In this document: positions 44,322 to 53,666 of the stretch, in pieces | Layout: every line of letters begins with the position of its first letter | How positions within the stretch are numbered: the first letter of the stretch is position 1 | Source of the DNA: ChocPot-Mid sp043804925 | Lineage (GTDB): Bacteria > Bacteroidota > Ignavibacteria > Kapaibacteriales > UBA2268 | NCBI GenBank assembly: GCA_043804925.1 | Contig: JAZDIP010000017.1 | Coordinates: forward strand, 1-64,000 | Direction of reading: 5' to 3' | DNA length: 64,000 nucleotides | Position numbers and translations under genes: made by a program | The notes under the pieces: model-generated | The model's database searches: none | The model's input: the letters and a program-made list of their open reading frames with translations, nothing else | What the model was told of the DNA's origin: nothing

Positions 44322-45824
44322 CTATTTCTTTTCGCAACAACCAAATATGTACCAGTCAAATCCAATAGCAAATAAAGTACTTGTTTTGCTGAATGTATAG
44401 TTCGCAGGAGCCATCATTCCTGACCCACCAATATTGTGCAAACTTTCCTTTTCACCATCATCATACATAGTATAAATGAAACCTACATTTACAGCTAATT
44501 GGTCCATAATCATGTATTTTCCTCCTAAGGCAATACTGTTACTGCCGAGTGTATGGTTCAAATCAGTCTGGTAAGCATTACCACAGCCATTGGCTGCATT
44601 CAAAAATCCTGCACTTACAAGCAAATCATCATTCAGGGTATATTCCAATCCAAGTCCGAATTCATAAGAATTCCCGTCAAGCGAATCCTGCAATCCGTCC
44701 CAGTTAGCACTTTGGTCAAAGTAATAATGGAAGCCAAGGGCAACAGCAAGTTCTTTAGTAACTTTATAGGAAGCACCAACGGAAAGTAATGCTGGGATAT
44801 CGGCATTTTTCTCCTGGCCGTCAGGAAATTGGGTTATATTTTGCATTGCTACAGCATCAAAACCAACTTTAATATCCTTAGTGGTCTTGTTTTTTAGTTT
44901 CATAGCTGTATTCATTTCGTATTTCAATCCAATATTTAAAGCGTTATCTAAAAGATTGAAATTTACACCAAATATTGGTGTAATGCCGCTTCCGGTTTGC
45001 TCTACGTCTGCTTCCTGGTCTCCTAAAAGTTCTGCTTGCTTGTTCGTACTGAATTCAAGAGCTCCGTAGTATGCCGCACTGTCCATGATTCCTGCAGCTG
45101 CACATCGCTCTTTATCCGCTTTGTACTGAGATGCCACATACCTTATTAAGAAAGTATCCGCCCTCATCCCATCCGGAGTGAGTGGAGTTGAGATTGTTGT
45201 GTTTTGCAAATGTCCGGCATAGGTATTTTGTGCTATGTTATATCTCACGCCTGCAAATACTGAAATCATGTCGTTTATTTTATAGCTGACACCTCCTTGT
45301 ATACCATAATAAACAGATGTTCCTTCAAAGAAAATATCGGTAGAATATCCGACATTTTGTGGACCACCAAATTTAGCTCCAAGTCCCGGCACTAAATCGG
45401 CAATCGGAAGTTGGAACGATGGCAAACCCTTTTCCCATTCTGCACTTCCGCCGCCGCCGACCGGATTAAACCCTAATGAAAAAACAAAGTCTCCAGTTTT
45501 ATAGCCGGCATAAACTCCCGGGAATAATGGGGCAGATGCAGTTCCATTAAATTCATCGGAATTTAAGTAGGCATAATCATTTGTTACCTTTCTTGTCTGA
45601 AATATTGACTGATTATTTAATGAAATAAATAAGCCCTCCGGTAAAAAAGTTAAACCTGCAGGATTATAATAAACTGCATCCATGTCAGTTGAGGCATCCC
45701 GTACAAGCATTCTGGTATATGCTGCACTTTGGTTTGTATTGGTAACTATACCGCCTGCGAAAACCGTTTCTCCGGTGAAAAGTACCAGAGCAAAAAGAAT
45801 TAGAAATTTGTTGAATTTGGACAT
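44322..45824 (-). CDS. OmpP1/FadL/TodX-family outer membrane transporter
   Basis: Protein of 500 aa with a signal peptide ending at TVFA-GG and AAGGGG upstream of the ATG. Family features: an N-terminal hatch segment with DMDAVYYNPAGLTFLPEG, then repeated barrel strands (FVFSLGFNPVGGGG, MISVFAGVRYNIAQN, ALNIGLKYEMNTAMKL) and a C-terminal aromatic strand region (LFAIGFDWYIFG). Transports long-chain fatty acids or aromatic compounds across the outer membrane; the substrate here is unknown. An internal Cys-rich loop (KERCAAAGIMDS) is unusual. Confidence 0.87.
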   Translation of the reverse strand: MSKFNKFLILFALVLFTGETVFAGGIVTNTNQSAAYTRMLVRDASTDMDAVYYNPAGLTFLPEGLFISLNNQSIFQTRKVTNDYAYLNSDEFNGTASAPLFPGVYAGYKTGDFVFSLGFNPVGGGGSAEWEKGLPSFQLPIADLVPGLGAKFGGPQNVGYSTDIFFEGTSVYYGIQGGVSYKINDMISVFAGVRYNIAQNTYAGHLQNTTISTPLTPDGMRADTFLIRYVASQYKADKERCAAAGIMDSAAYYGALEFSTNKQAELLGDQEADVEQTGSGITPIFGVNFNLLDNALNIGLKYEMNTAMKLKNKTTKDIKVGFDAVAMQNITQFPDGQEKNADIPALLSVGASYKVTKELAVALGFHYYFDQSANWDGLQDSLDGNSYEFGLGLEYTLNDDLLVSAGFLNAANGCGNAYQTDLNHTLGSNSIALGGKYMIMDQLAVNVGFIYTMYDDGEKESLHNIGGSGMMAPANYTFSKTSTLFAIGFDWYIFGCCEKK

Positions 45825-45981
45825 AAAAACCCCTTATAGAATAATTATACAAAAGTTAATGGTGAACAATATGGTATATTAATTAAATTTTCTCAAAAAC
45901 AAAATTTATTTTTGTTCATTATTCATTATTTCTTATTAAAAATTTGGAGTTTGTAACCAATCAATAGATAATATATATTTT

Positions 45982-46737
45982 TTATTTGTCAGATTCTTTA
46001 TTTTTTTCTGCTATAAATTCTTTAACATTCCTTAGTTGAATTTCATTTCCATTAAAAGATGCAAAAGTCGGTTCATCAGCCAGCCATCCTCCTAAATCAA
46101 TAAAAATTCCTTCATCAATATTTTTGAACGTTGGTTTGTGCCGATGTCCCACAATAACAATATCATAACCTTTACTAAATTGAATTTTAGCAAAATCTTC
46201 CATTCCGTCACCTTCGCCCCATTGCTTTTTTCCTGTGTATTTCCGGCTCTTCTTGGATGATTTTGAAGCTAATCCTATTGCAATATCCGGGTGTAAAAGT
46301 CCGTAGAACCATTGGGCAAAAGGATTTCTTAAAATCTTCTTAAGTATTTTATATCCGGTATCATTGTAGTTCTTGCCGTCCCCGTGAGATATATAGAATT
46401 TCTTCCCCCCATAATTCCTTTGTATATCATTTTTATAAATGTGTATATCAAGTTCTTCTTCAAAAAAAGTTTTATGCCCGAAGTCATGGTTGCCCATCAA
46501 ATACTCAATATTTATGCCTTTGAGCCGGAGTTCCTTCAAGCGAGCTAGAATACGGTAATAATATTTTGGAATAACATATTTGTATTCGAACCAGTAGTCG
46601 AAAAGGTCACCGGCTATTACAAGAGTTTCACAATCGTTTTCTATGGCTTTAAGAAAGCGTAAAAGCAGGTCTTCTCTTAGCAGATTATCTTTTCGGCTAT
46701 AAAGCCCAAGATGTACATCAGAAAAAAAATATATCAT
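45982..46737 (-). CDS. lpxH: UDP-2,3-diacylglucosamine diphosphatase (LpxH-like)
   Basis: Calcineurin-like phosphoesterase of 251 aa with the full metal-site set: SDVHLG, GDLFDYWFE, MGNHDFGHK, ISHGDGKNY and VGHRHKPTF. Length and the DYWFE and GDG motifs match LpxH, which cleaves UDP-2,3-diacylglucosamine to lipid X in lipid A synthesis at the inner face of the inner membrane. It thus indicates an LPS-bearing outer membrane. Divergent from the lipoprotein gene 46854-47528. Confidence 0.9.
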   Translation of the reverse strand: MIYFFSDVHLGLYSRKDNLLREDLLLRFLKAIENDCETLVIAGDLFDYWFEYKYVIPKYYYRILARLKELRLKGINIEYLMGNHDFGHKTFFEEELDIHIYKNDIQRNYGGKKFYISHGDGKNYNDTGYKILKKILRNPFAQWFYGLLHPDIAIGLASKSSKKSRKYTGKKQWGEGDGMEDFAKIQFSKGYDIVIVGHRHKPTFKNIDEGIFIDLGGWLADEPTFASFNGNEIQLRNVKEFIAEKNKESDK

Positions 46738-46853
46738 TCTATTTAATATTTATTTATTCCTTGAAAAATTTTTAGTAATTTCACTTATTACAATACGGAA
46801 ATTTAAGAATTTTATTATTATATACAATGTAAATTCAATAGAGAAGAAAAATT

Positions 46854-47528
46854 ATGATGGGTAAAATAAAAAGAAGCGGAAGAAGATACAAGATTACAGG
46901 TGTTGTTTTGTTTTTATGTTTACTTTCTTTAACGGCATGTTTTTCTTTGCGTGAGGAATATCCTGAAGTTCATTATTACCGGCTGAACCAAATAAAAAGC
47001 AGCGGGCAAATTAACGGGAGTGATAAAGTGGAAGGAACAGTTCAGATACGAAGTTTTACAGGAAGCGATGCGAACAACACAGACAGGTTGCTGGGTATGT
47101 GGGATGACAATAGGGTTCAGGTATATTACTATCATAGATGGATAACGAATGCAAGTGATTTGATAACTGATTTTATAGTTGAGAGATACAATGAACTTGG
47201 GATTTTTACGGGAGGAGTGGTAAAACCGGGAAGTATCTTAGCAGCTGATTATATTTTAGAAGGGCAGTTGCTGGATATGGTTGCTTATAATACCAACGAC
47301 AGCAAACAGAGTAATTATGTTTATATTTCTTTGAGAGTGAGTTTGATAAAAAATGAAGCATTAAGCACCGATAAAAAGATTTTGATTAATAAAGTGTTTT
47401 CCGTAAAGCAAGCAAGAAAGAACAATTCGGCAGAGACAATAGCAGGGGCTTTTTCGGTTGCGCTTTCACAAATTAGCGATGAATTGCTTATGGAAATCAA
47501 AAATGCAATAACTAATAATAATGGTTAA
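46854..47528 (+). CDS. ABC-transport auxiliary lipoprotein (PqiC/YmbA-like)
   Basis: Protein of 224 aa with a basic N-terminus and lipobox (LTAC). The mature start PEVHYYRLNQIKS and later KVEGTVQIRSFTGSD, RVQVYYYHRWITNASDLITD and the helical end fit the ABC_trans_aux domain (PF03886), periplasmic lipoproteins that work with MlaD/MCE-type lipid transporters. No MCE or ABC genes are adjacent, so its partner is encoded elsewhere. The 3' end runs directly into heptad repeats. Confidence 0.8.
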   Translation: MMGKIKRSGRRYKITGVVLFLCLLSLTACFSLREEYPEVHYYRLNQIKSSGQINGSDKVEGTVQIRSFTGSDANNTDRLLGMWDDNRVQVYYYHRWITNASDLITDFIVERYNELGIFTGGVVKPGSILAADYILEGQLLDMVAYNTNDSKQSNYVYISLRVSLIKNEALSTDKKILINKVFSVKQARKNNSAETIAGAFSVALSQISDELLMEIKNAITNNNG

Positions 47529-47608
47529 TTGTTAATTGTTGATTGTTAATTGTTAATGGTTAATTGTTAATTGTTAATTGTTGAGAGTTTGGAGTTGAGA
47601 GTTTACTA
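47525..47608. repeat. TTGTTAA heptad tract
   Basis: Ten or so degenerate copies of TTGTTAA/TTGTTGA/ATGGTTA in tandem beginning at the stop codon of 46854-47528, then GAGTTTG-type units. It fills the gap to coaX. Confidence 0.85.
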
Positions 47609-47640
47609 AGCTGTCTATAAATTAAATCCGGAATTAAGGG

Positions 47641-48435
47641 ATGAAATTAAAAAGGGATTATAGTGATTTTATTGCAATAGATGTTGGTAACAGTAGAGTA
47701 AAAGTTCTTTACCAAAATGAGATTAAGGGGTTTGATACTGAAGGGGAGGGATTAAATGGTTTTGGGAAGTATTTTAAAGAGCTTCAAAAATCAGCAAAGA
47801 AGAATTCGGGTGTATATACATTAGTTATTTGTATAGCATCGGTTAATGATGTTGCCGAAAATAAGATACTTGAAATAATCGAGCCATATAAATTGGAAAT
47901 AATCAAAGCAACAGAAGCATTGAAACGGCAGAAGTTGATTGATTTTAGTTTGGTACGTGGTATGGGGTGCGACAGGAAGCTGGGATTGATAGGTGCATTT
48001 GAATATTTACAAAGCCCATTTATAACGGTTGACATCGGAACGGCTATTACTATTAACGTGTTAGACAAGACAAGGTGCTGCAGGGGCGGAGTAATTTTGC
48101 CCGGACCTTTTACACAAGTGAAATCCTTAGAAGAACATACTGCGGGTTTAGGAAAAATCAAATTAAGTGTTTCAGCGGAAGTTGCAGGATTAAATACGGT
48201 TAGTGCTGTTGGTAATGGAATAATTTATGGTATATGTGGAGCGATTAGGGAAATTATTGATTTAATTAGAATACAGATACCCGGCATGGCACATGCAAAA
48301 GTGATTATGACGGGTGGTGGTTCAAAGTTGGTACGATGGATTTTGAGAGTATTGGAATATGATTTTAAATTTGAAGAAGATTTAGTAGTAAGAGGAATAC
48401 TGAGACTTATGCGGAGTCATGGTGTTAAGAAATAA
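47641..48435 (+). CDS. coaX: Type III pantothenate kinase
   Basis: ASKHA-fold kinase of 264 aa that phosphorylates pantothenate in the first step of coenzyme A synthesis. Visible: phosphate loop IDVGNSRVKVLY, GCDRKLGLIGAFEY (family GxDR motif), FITVDIGTAITINVLD with the catalytic Asp, GGVILPGP and TGGGSKL. Length is typical. Heptad repeats flank it on both sides. It sits in a same-strand series with a GT2 and lipoproteins, but the gaps of 112-162 nt speak against tight coupling. Confidence 0.93.
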   Translation: MKLKRDYSDFIAIDVGNSRVKVLYQNEIKGFDTEGEGLNGFGKYFKELQKSAKKNSGVYTLVICIASVNDVAENKILEIIEPYKLEIIKATEALKRQKLIDFSLVRGMGCDRKLGLIGAFEYLQSPFITVDIGTAITINVLDKTRCCRGGVILPGPFTQVKSLEEHTAGLGKIKLSVSAEVAGLNTVSAVGNGIIYGICGAIREIIDLIRIQIPGMAHAKVIMTGGGSKLVRWILRVLEYDFKFEEDLVVRGILRLMRSHGVKK

Positions 48436-48490
48436 TTACGAATTACAAATTACGAATTACGAATGAAAAAGATGCAGACAGCAGACGGGA
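48433..48490. repeat. AATTACG heptad tract
   Basis: AATTACG, AATTACA, AATTACG, AATTACG in tandem right after the coaX stop, then GCAGACAGCAGACGG-type units. Confidence 0.8.
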
Positions 48491-48597
48491 TGTTTGGGAT
48501 AAGGAAATGATAATCGTAAATGGATTGAATGTTGCAGGAATATATTGGGATGTGTTGGGACATTTTGAGAATTTGGGATAAAAGTTGTTGATGATTT

Positions 48598-49344
48598 ATG
48601 ATTGATGATAAGAGAATAGTTGTTGTTTTGCCGGCGTATAATGCAGGCAGGACAGTGGAGCAAACATACGGGGAAATACCTTTTGATATTGTGGACGAGG
48701 TGGTGCTTGTTGACGATGCGAGCCATGACGATACGGTAGAAGTAGCTAAATCTCTGGGTATCAGGCATATAGTAAAGCACGAGAGGAATCTGGGATATGG
48801 AGGAAATCAAAAGACTTGTTATAAAAAAGCTTTAAGTTTGAATGGTGATATAGTAATTATGCTGCATCCTGATTACCAATATACTGCCAAGCTTATCCAT
48901 TCCATGGCATACTTAATTGCAAATGATGTGTATCCGGTAGTGCTTGGTTCGAGAATATTAGGAGGAGGTGCCCTACGTGGAGGCATGCCTAAATATAAAT
49001 ATATAGCAAACAGGTTTTTAACTTATTTTCAAAATTTATTAACAGGAGAAAAACTTTCTGAATATCATACCGGATACCGAGCTTTTTCTGCTGAAGTTTT
49101 GAATAGAATTAGTTTCGATAGGAATTCAGATGATTTTATTTTTGATAACCAAATGCTTTCACAAATATTTATGGCAGGTTATAAGATAGCTGAAATATCA
49201 TGTCCGACAAAATATTTCAATGATGCTTCGTCAATTAATTTTCAAAGAAGTATAAAGTATGGAATTGGAGTTTTGAAAACTTCCTTAATGCACTTTTTAC
49301 AAAAATTTAGAATTATCAAATTTAAAATTTATGAATTGAAATAA
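48598..49344 (+). CDS. Glycosyltransferase family 2 (polyprenyl-phosphate sugar synthase-like)
   Basis: Protein of 248 aa. GT-A fold motifs: VVLPAYNAGRTVEQTY, VVLVDDASHDDT (nucleotide-binding acidic residues), HERNLGYGGNQ, and a DPDY-type metal site replaced by HPDYQY. HTGYRAFSAEVL matches the acceptor motif of the DPM1/GtrB-like subgroup. No transmembrane helices are seen. It probably transfers a sugar to a lipid carrier or glycan; it could feed the GT-C-like protein at 9706 (speculative). Confidence 0.88.
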   Translation: MIDDKRIVVVLPAYNAGRTVEQTYGEIPFDIVDEVVLVDDASHDDTVEVAKSLGIRHIVKHERNLGYGGNQKTCYKKALSLNGDIVIMLHPDYQYTAKLIHSMAYLIANDVYPVVLGSRILGGGALRGGMPKYKYIANRFLTYFQNLLTGEKLSEYHTGYRAFSAEVLNRISFDRNSDDFIFDNQMLSQIFMAGYKIAEISCPTKYFNDASSINFQRSIKYGIGVLKTSLMHFLQKFRIIKFKIYELK

Positions 49345-49371
49345 TGGTCAATGGTTAATGGTTAAATGTAA
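49342..49371. repeat. ATGGTTA heptad tract
   Basis: ATGGTCA, ATGGTTA, ATGGTTA in tandem immediately after the GT2 stop codon. Confidence 0.7.
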
Positions 49372-49386
49372 ATTAGGAGTGAGATT

Positions 49387-50829
49387 ATGAGGTATTTGAT
49401 TGCTATCTTTTTATTAATAACGTTGTTCTCATGTGAGAAGATTAGACCAGTTTCGGAAAATAATACTAAAGTGATTATTAAAATTGAAGCCCCTGAAAAT
49501 TTTGAAATTAGTATAACAAAGGACGACAAATATGACTTCAATTATAAGGATGTGGTTATAGCAGTTGCTGAAAGTGATGATGCCGGTGTTTTTAAATTTG
49601 AATTTGATTTGAAAGAAACCGGTGTTTTCAAAATAAAACAAAAGAATGTAGTAATGTTAGATAGAGTTTATTTGTTCCCCGGAGATGAATTAAAAATTTA
49701 TGTTGATAATACAAATAGAGACGATGTAAAATACAAGTTTGAAGGTAAATCTGCTAAAGTAAATAACTTTGTTGTTAATTTAAATAGCCAATATCCAAAA
49801 GATAATGAATACTATCAAAATTTGTTAAATCCCAAAGCCGATGAATTTACGAAATGGGTTGATGAGCGGCATAATGGAATGTTAGAATACTTTCATGATT
49901 ATTTTATTACGGATACTTTGACTGACTTTATCAGAAACTATGAATTGTCCAATATTAACTTCGAATGGGCATATTTAAAAAACGAATGGGCAATATTGAA
50001 TTACTACTATCAACTTGATAAATGGAATGAAGCAGTTATTCCTGAAAATTATTACTCGTTCCTAAAGGATTTGAAAATTGAAGAACCATATTTACATATA
50101 TTTTTAGGAAGATATTTGGAAAGTTTAGTTTGGGAGTGGCATATAGGTCAGGTTAAAGATGGAGTTCAACCTACAACTCAAACAAGAGAACTTGCCAAGT
50201 TTGATTTTGCTAAGAAAAAATTCTCCGGAGAAACTTCAGATATAGCCATGACTTTATGTTTGAATGACCTTATTGTATACTCCTTTGACGAAAGAATGCT
50301 TGAAGTTTTGAATAAAATGATGGGTGATTACAAGCAAAATGTAAAAAATAGGAATTATTTGGCAAATATTGAGAACTATTACAAAAAAAGATTTACTATA
50401 CTCAAAGGAAATCCTGCGCCTGAGTTTACTTTACCAAATTCGTTTAATGCTCCTATATCCTTGAAAGATTTCAAAGGTAATGTCGTTTATGTTTTTTTCT
50501 GGAGTTTAATGTACGAACCAAGCTTGCAGTATCTAAAAAATATAACTGAACTTCAACAGAAATTTGAGAATAATGATAAAATAACATTGATTTCAATTGA
50601 AATGGATGAAGGTGGAATGGAAAAATGGAAAAAACATTTAGTTGAACAGTCATTAGATGGTATTCATCTATATTGCGAAGGCCTTTTCACAAACAAAATC
50701 GCTGTTGACTATATGATAAACAATATTCCTTTTGCAATTATAATTGATAAATCAGGGAAAATTTTTATGATGAATGCACCTTATCCGGATAACGATAAAT
50801 TGGCAGGTATAATAGAAGGTTTATTATAG
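49387..50829 (+). CDS. TlpA-like lipoprotein lacking the redox cysteines
   Basis: Protein of 480 aa, TAGGAG upstream, lipobox LFSC. The N-terminal about 330 residues (DUF4369-like start with KVIIKIEAPENFEI, then helical) are typical of Bacteroidota TlpA/DsbE relatives. The C-terminal thioredoxin fold (GNPAPEFTLPNSF, then VYVFFWSLMYEPSLQYLKN) lacks both cysteines of the W-C-x-x-C site (here W-S-L-M-Y-E-P-S). The later IPFAIIIDKSGKI keeps the cis-Pro. It therefore cannot be a thiol oxidoreductase and may be a binding or structural protein of the periplasm. Followed by the FKBP lipoprotein gene (69 nt). Confidence 0.8.
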   Translation: MRYLIAIFLLITLFSCEKIRPVSENNTKVIIKIEAPENFEISITKDDKYDFNYKDVVIAVAESDDAGVFKFEFDLKETGVFKIKQKNVVMLDRVYLFPGDELKIYVDNTNRDDVKYKFEGKSAKVNNFVVNLNSQYPKDNEYYQNLLNPKADEFTKWVDERHNGMLEYFHDYFITDTLTDFIRNYELSNINFEWAYLKNEWAILNYYYQLDKWNEAVIPENYYSFLKDLKIEEPYLHIFLGRYLESLVWEWHIGQVKDGVQPTTQTRELAKFDFAKKKFSGETSDIAMTLCLNDLIVYSFDERMLEVLNKMMGDYKQNVKNRNYLANIENYYKKRFTILKGNPAPEFTLPNSFNAPISLKDFKGNVVYVFFWSLMYEPSLQYLKNITELQQKFENNDKITLISIEMDEGGMEKWKKHLVEQSLDGIHLYCEGLFTNKIAVDYMINNIPFAIIIDKSGKIFMMNAPYPDNDKLAGIIEGLL

Positions 50830-50898
50830 TCAGCCGAGAGTTTTCAATTAAATAAATAATTTTGCTAAAAAAAATAATAAATATAAAAGGGAATGAAA

Positions 50899-51750
50899 AT
50901 GAAAAATATTTTTAATCTAATTAAGACAAAATCAATCTATAGCTTAATATTACTATTTGTAATGTTTTCTTTAATATCATGCCAGGAAGGTAAAAAGACA
51001 TATAACAATAAGAGTCAGGACAGATTACCTAAACCAACTAAACTAAGTGATAGATTCAGCTATATCGTCGGATATACTATGGGAATGAATTTTAAAAGGG
51101 ATTCTATTTATGATGCAAATTATGACTATCTTATCCAAGCCATATTGGATGTTCTCGATGAAAAAGAACCACTTTTAAGTACGGCAGAAATGGACTCAGT
51201 AAATAATGAAATGCAGGAAGTTTTAAATGTTCGGACTAAAGCCAGAATGTTCAGGGAGAAAAGAATTGTCGAAAAAGCAAAGGAAGAATCATTTAAGTTT
51301 TTAGAAGAAAACAAAACCAAGCCGGGAGTCAAAACTCTTCCAATCGGTCTGCAATACAAGGTCCTCAAGTCCGGTTCAGGCGGTTCACCAAAATTCGGTG
51401 ATTATGTAAAATTAAAAGCAAAATCAGCGTTTTTAGATGGAACACCTGTATCCAATCCCGGAGATGAAAATAAACCAATTTATATTCAACTGAAAGAAGG
51501 TCTATTATTGGCATGGTTAAATGCTTTGCCTTTAATGAAAAAAGGTGATAAATGGATTTTATATTCTCCTTCTGATCTTGCATTTGGAGAAAAGGGAACA
51601 AAGGAAATTCCTCCTTTTAAATTAATAGTCTTCGAACTTGAACTTTTGGATTTTCAGGTTAAACCTTATCCTGATATGCCTGATATGCCAAGTCCTCCGC
51701 TTGAACCAGGAAATCAGCCAATGCCGGAAGCTCAACCGAAACAGAAATAA
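50899..51750 (+). CDS. FKBP-type peptidyl-prolyl isomerase lipoprotein
   Basis: Protein of 283 aa from ATG 50899 (AGGGA about 6 nt upstream; an ATG two codons earlier is too close). Lipobox LISC. Mip/FkpA-like layout: an N-terminal helical dimerisation part (about 45-140) with RFSYIVGYTMGMNFKRD, then the FKBP domain (from LQYKVLKSG) with LAWLNALPLMKKGDKWILYS, LAFGEKG and the IPPFKLIVFELELLDF end, retaining the usual active-site loop. A Pro/Met-rich tail follows. It is a periplasmic folding catalyst. Its stop lies 4 nt from the stop of the convergent permease gene, which carries a related FKBP domain. Confidence 0.92.
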   Translation: MKNIFNLIKTKSIYSLILLFVMFSLISCQEGKKTYNNKSQDRLPKPTKLSDRFSYIVGYTMGMNFKRDSIYDANYDYLIQAILDVLDEKEPLLSTAEMDSVNNEMQEVLNVRTKARMFREKRIVEKAKEESFKFLEENKTKPGVKTLPIGLQYKVLKSGSGGSPKFGDYVKLKAKSAFLDGTPVSNPGDENKPIYIQLKEGLLLAWLNALPLMKKGDKWILYSPSDLAFGEKGTKEIPPFKLIVFELELLDFQVKPYPDMPDMPSPPLEPGNQPMPEAQPKQK

Positions 51751-51754
51751 AAAA

Positions 51755-53467
51755 TTATTTGAAACGAATAGCTCTGATTGGCTTTATTGAAGAAGCAATA
51801 AAAGATGGTATCAAAGTCGCTAAAAATGAAAGGACAATTGCGGTAGTGCAAACTACCGCAAAATGCCAAACTTCAAATTCGACGGGTAATTTATCGAGAA
51901 AGTATATTTCTCCTTCCAAGGATATAATACCATAATTTTGCTGTATTAGTCCAAATAACAGTCCAATCGAACAACCTATTATAGTACCAATTATCCCGAT
52001 ACTCAAACCCTGAATGATAAAAATTTTAATTATATTTCTTCTGCTCATCCCCAATGCTTTTAATATCCCAATCGAATGAGTTTTTTCAACAACTGTAATT
52101 AAAAGAATTGTAATAATATTTAATACGGCAACTATACTTATAAGTCCTAAAACCAAAGGTATAGGTGCTTTTTGCATTTCAATCCACGCAAAAATGGCAC
52201 TGTGTAGGTCAAAAACCGTAATAGCTAAAAGCGGAATTTTTTGAAAATCAATAAGCTCAATTTCATAAATAATTACTTTATTCAAAGAAACATTTTGACT
52301 TTCATTTTCATCTAAAACAAAACCTGGAAGAGAATAAATAATATATTTTGAACCTTTTTTCATCAATGGTATTACCTTTTGCCAGTCGGATAATATTTCA
52401 TCCGTTAATTTTACGGTTACAAGTTTTTTTTCTTTTAACAAATCATTAGTATCGTTATTATCAAGGATTTTAACAATTATATTAATTTTAATATAATCAC
52501 CCAAGTCAGGTGAATTTCCTTTTCCTTCTTTCAAAATTTTGTACTGCAATTCATCGGATAATGTAATTACATTATTATTTTTTTGATTATTATTCATAAA
52601 TTCGGAAACCCACATTTTTGGAGCAGTTGAATCCAATTTATTGAAATTTGGCTGTGGGAAATCATGCATTACAGCACTGTCAATTGCAGAAATTACCGCC
52701 ATATAATTTGTAAAAGCCATAAAACCAAGTTGCTTGTTCAATTTTTCAGCCACGATACCTGCTTTCTCTATATCATAAAGCATAATATCAAACGATGTAG
52801 CCGAATTCTCAGACAGCTTAAACAATTCAAGGGCTTTGTTGAATGGGATATAGACATAAATATCGTCATATTGCGCCATTCCTGTTTCATAGATTCCTGT
52901 GAGCTTGAATTTTTCAATAGCTGGTAAAAGCATTTGGGACAAATTATCTCCTTGTATCGCATATATAACTACTGCATCACCGATTTTTGCATTTAATTTC
53001 TTTGCCAATCTCTTTCCGATGCAGATTTCGTTTGAAGTCTTGCCCGAAAATGAGAATCTGCCTTCGATAATATTATTTTTCATATTGGTAATATCTAATT
53101 CCGGATTTGTCCCTCGAACAACTACTCCTTCGACAAATGATTTGGTGCTGAGTAAACTTTCTTTTTCGATTACCGGAGCTATTTTCTCAATATTGGGAGA
53201 CACTTTTCTTATTTTTGAAATTACCTCATTATAATTATTTATCGGTTTGTTGTCAAAAGTTTTTAACCTGATATGCGAAGTGAATTTTACAGCATTACTT
53301 TTTAATGCACTTTCGAATCCATCGAGAACTGAGAGGGAAATAATGAGTGCCATACTACCAAGAACAACACTTATCAATGCAACCAAACGGGCAAAGTTTA
53401 AGAATCTTCGGTTATTACCTGAAGCAGAAAATTTTTTTGCAATATATTTTATTTCTTCAAATTTCAA
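51755..53467 (-). CDS. LolC/LolE-type ABC permease with inserted FKBP-like domain
   Basis: Protein of 570 aa. The permease framework is clear: TM1 (about 27-48), MacB-like periplasmic domain (about 50-250; EKIAPVIEKESLL, GTNPELDI, ICIGKRLAKKLNAKIGD, GIYETGMAQYDD), then TM2 to TM4 (about 432-560) with VEKTHSIGILKALGMSRRNI. Such permeases release lipoproteins from the inner membrane and are normally about 400 aa. Here residues about 305-410 (52238-52555) form an FKBP-like domain (LQYKILKEGKGNSP, GDY, PLMKKGSKYIIYS, YEIELIDFQ), closely resembling the neighbour FKBP lipoprotein. It sits just before the DLHSAIFAWIEMQK segment leading to TM2. The LAYG...IPP active-site part is lost, so it is probably not catalytic. 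The ATPase (LolD) is not in the window. Confidence 0.9.
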   Translation of the reverse strand: MKFEEIKYIAKKFSASGNNRRFLNFARLVALISVVLGSMALIISLSVLDGFESALKSNAVKFTSHIRLKTFDNKPINNYNEVISKIRKVSPNIEKIAPVIEKESLLSTKSFVEGVVVRGTNPELDITNMKNNIIEGRFSFSGKTSNEICIGKRLAKKLNAKIGDAVVIYAIQGDNLSQMLLPAIEKFKLTGIYETGMAQYDDIYVYIPFNKALELFKLSENSATSFDIMLYDIEKAGIVAEKLNKQLGFMAFTNYMAVISAIDSAVMHDFPQPNFNKLDSTAPKMWVSEFMNNNQKNNNVITLSDELQYKILKEGKGNSPDLGDYIKINIIVKILDNNDTNDLLKEKKLVTVKLTDEILSDWQKVIPLMKKGSKYIIYSLPGFVLDENESQNVSLNKVIIYEIELIDFQKIPLLAITVFDLHSAIFAWIEMQKAPIPLVLGLISIVAVLNIITILLITVVEKTHSIGILKALGMSRRNIIKIFIIQGLSIGIIGTIIGCSIGLLFGLIQQNYGIISLEGEIYFLDKLPVEFEVWHFAVVCTTAIVLSFLATLIPSFIASSIKPIRAIRFK

Positions 53468-53614
53468 ATATAGTAAACTGTGATTTTTTTCTCTTTTTTC
53501 AGTTTGGAATAGCTGTGTTGCCAGTTGACATTAGCCAATTGCCAGTTATTTTGAAAGACTGAACAACATATAATCTCATTAAATACAAATTTATATGTTT
53601 AAGAGCAATAAAAA

Positions 53615-53644
53615 AAGCTGTAAGATAATTATATATTACAGCTT
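53615..53644 (-). terminator. Terminator of the DUF2807 gene
   Basis: AAGCTGTAA / TTACAGCTT, 9-bp stem, 12-nt loop, followed on the minus strand by a run of seven T, 22 bp after the stop at 53667. Confidence 0.8.
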
Positions 53645-53666
53645 AAGAAACAAACTATGATAAAAT

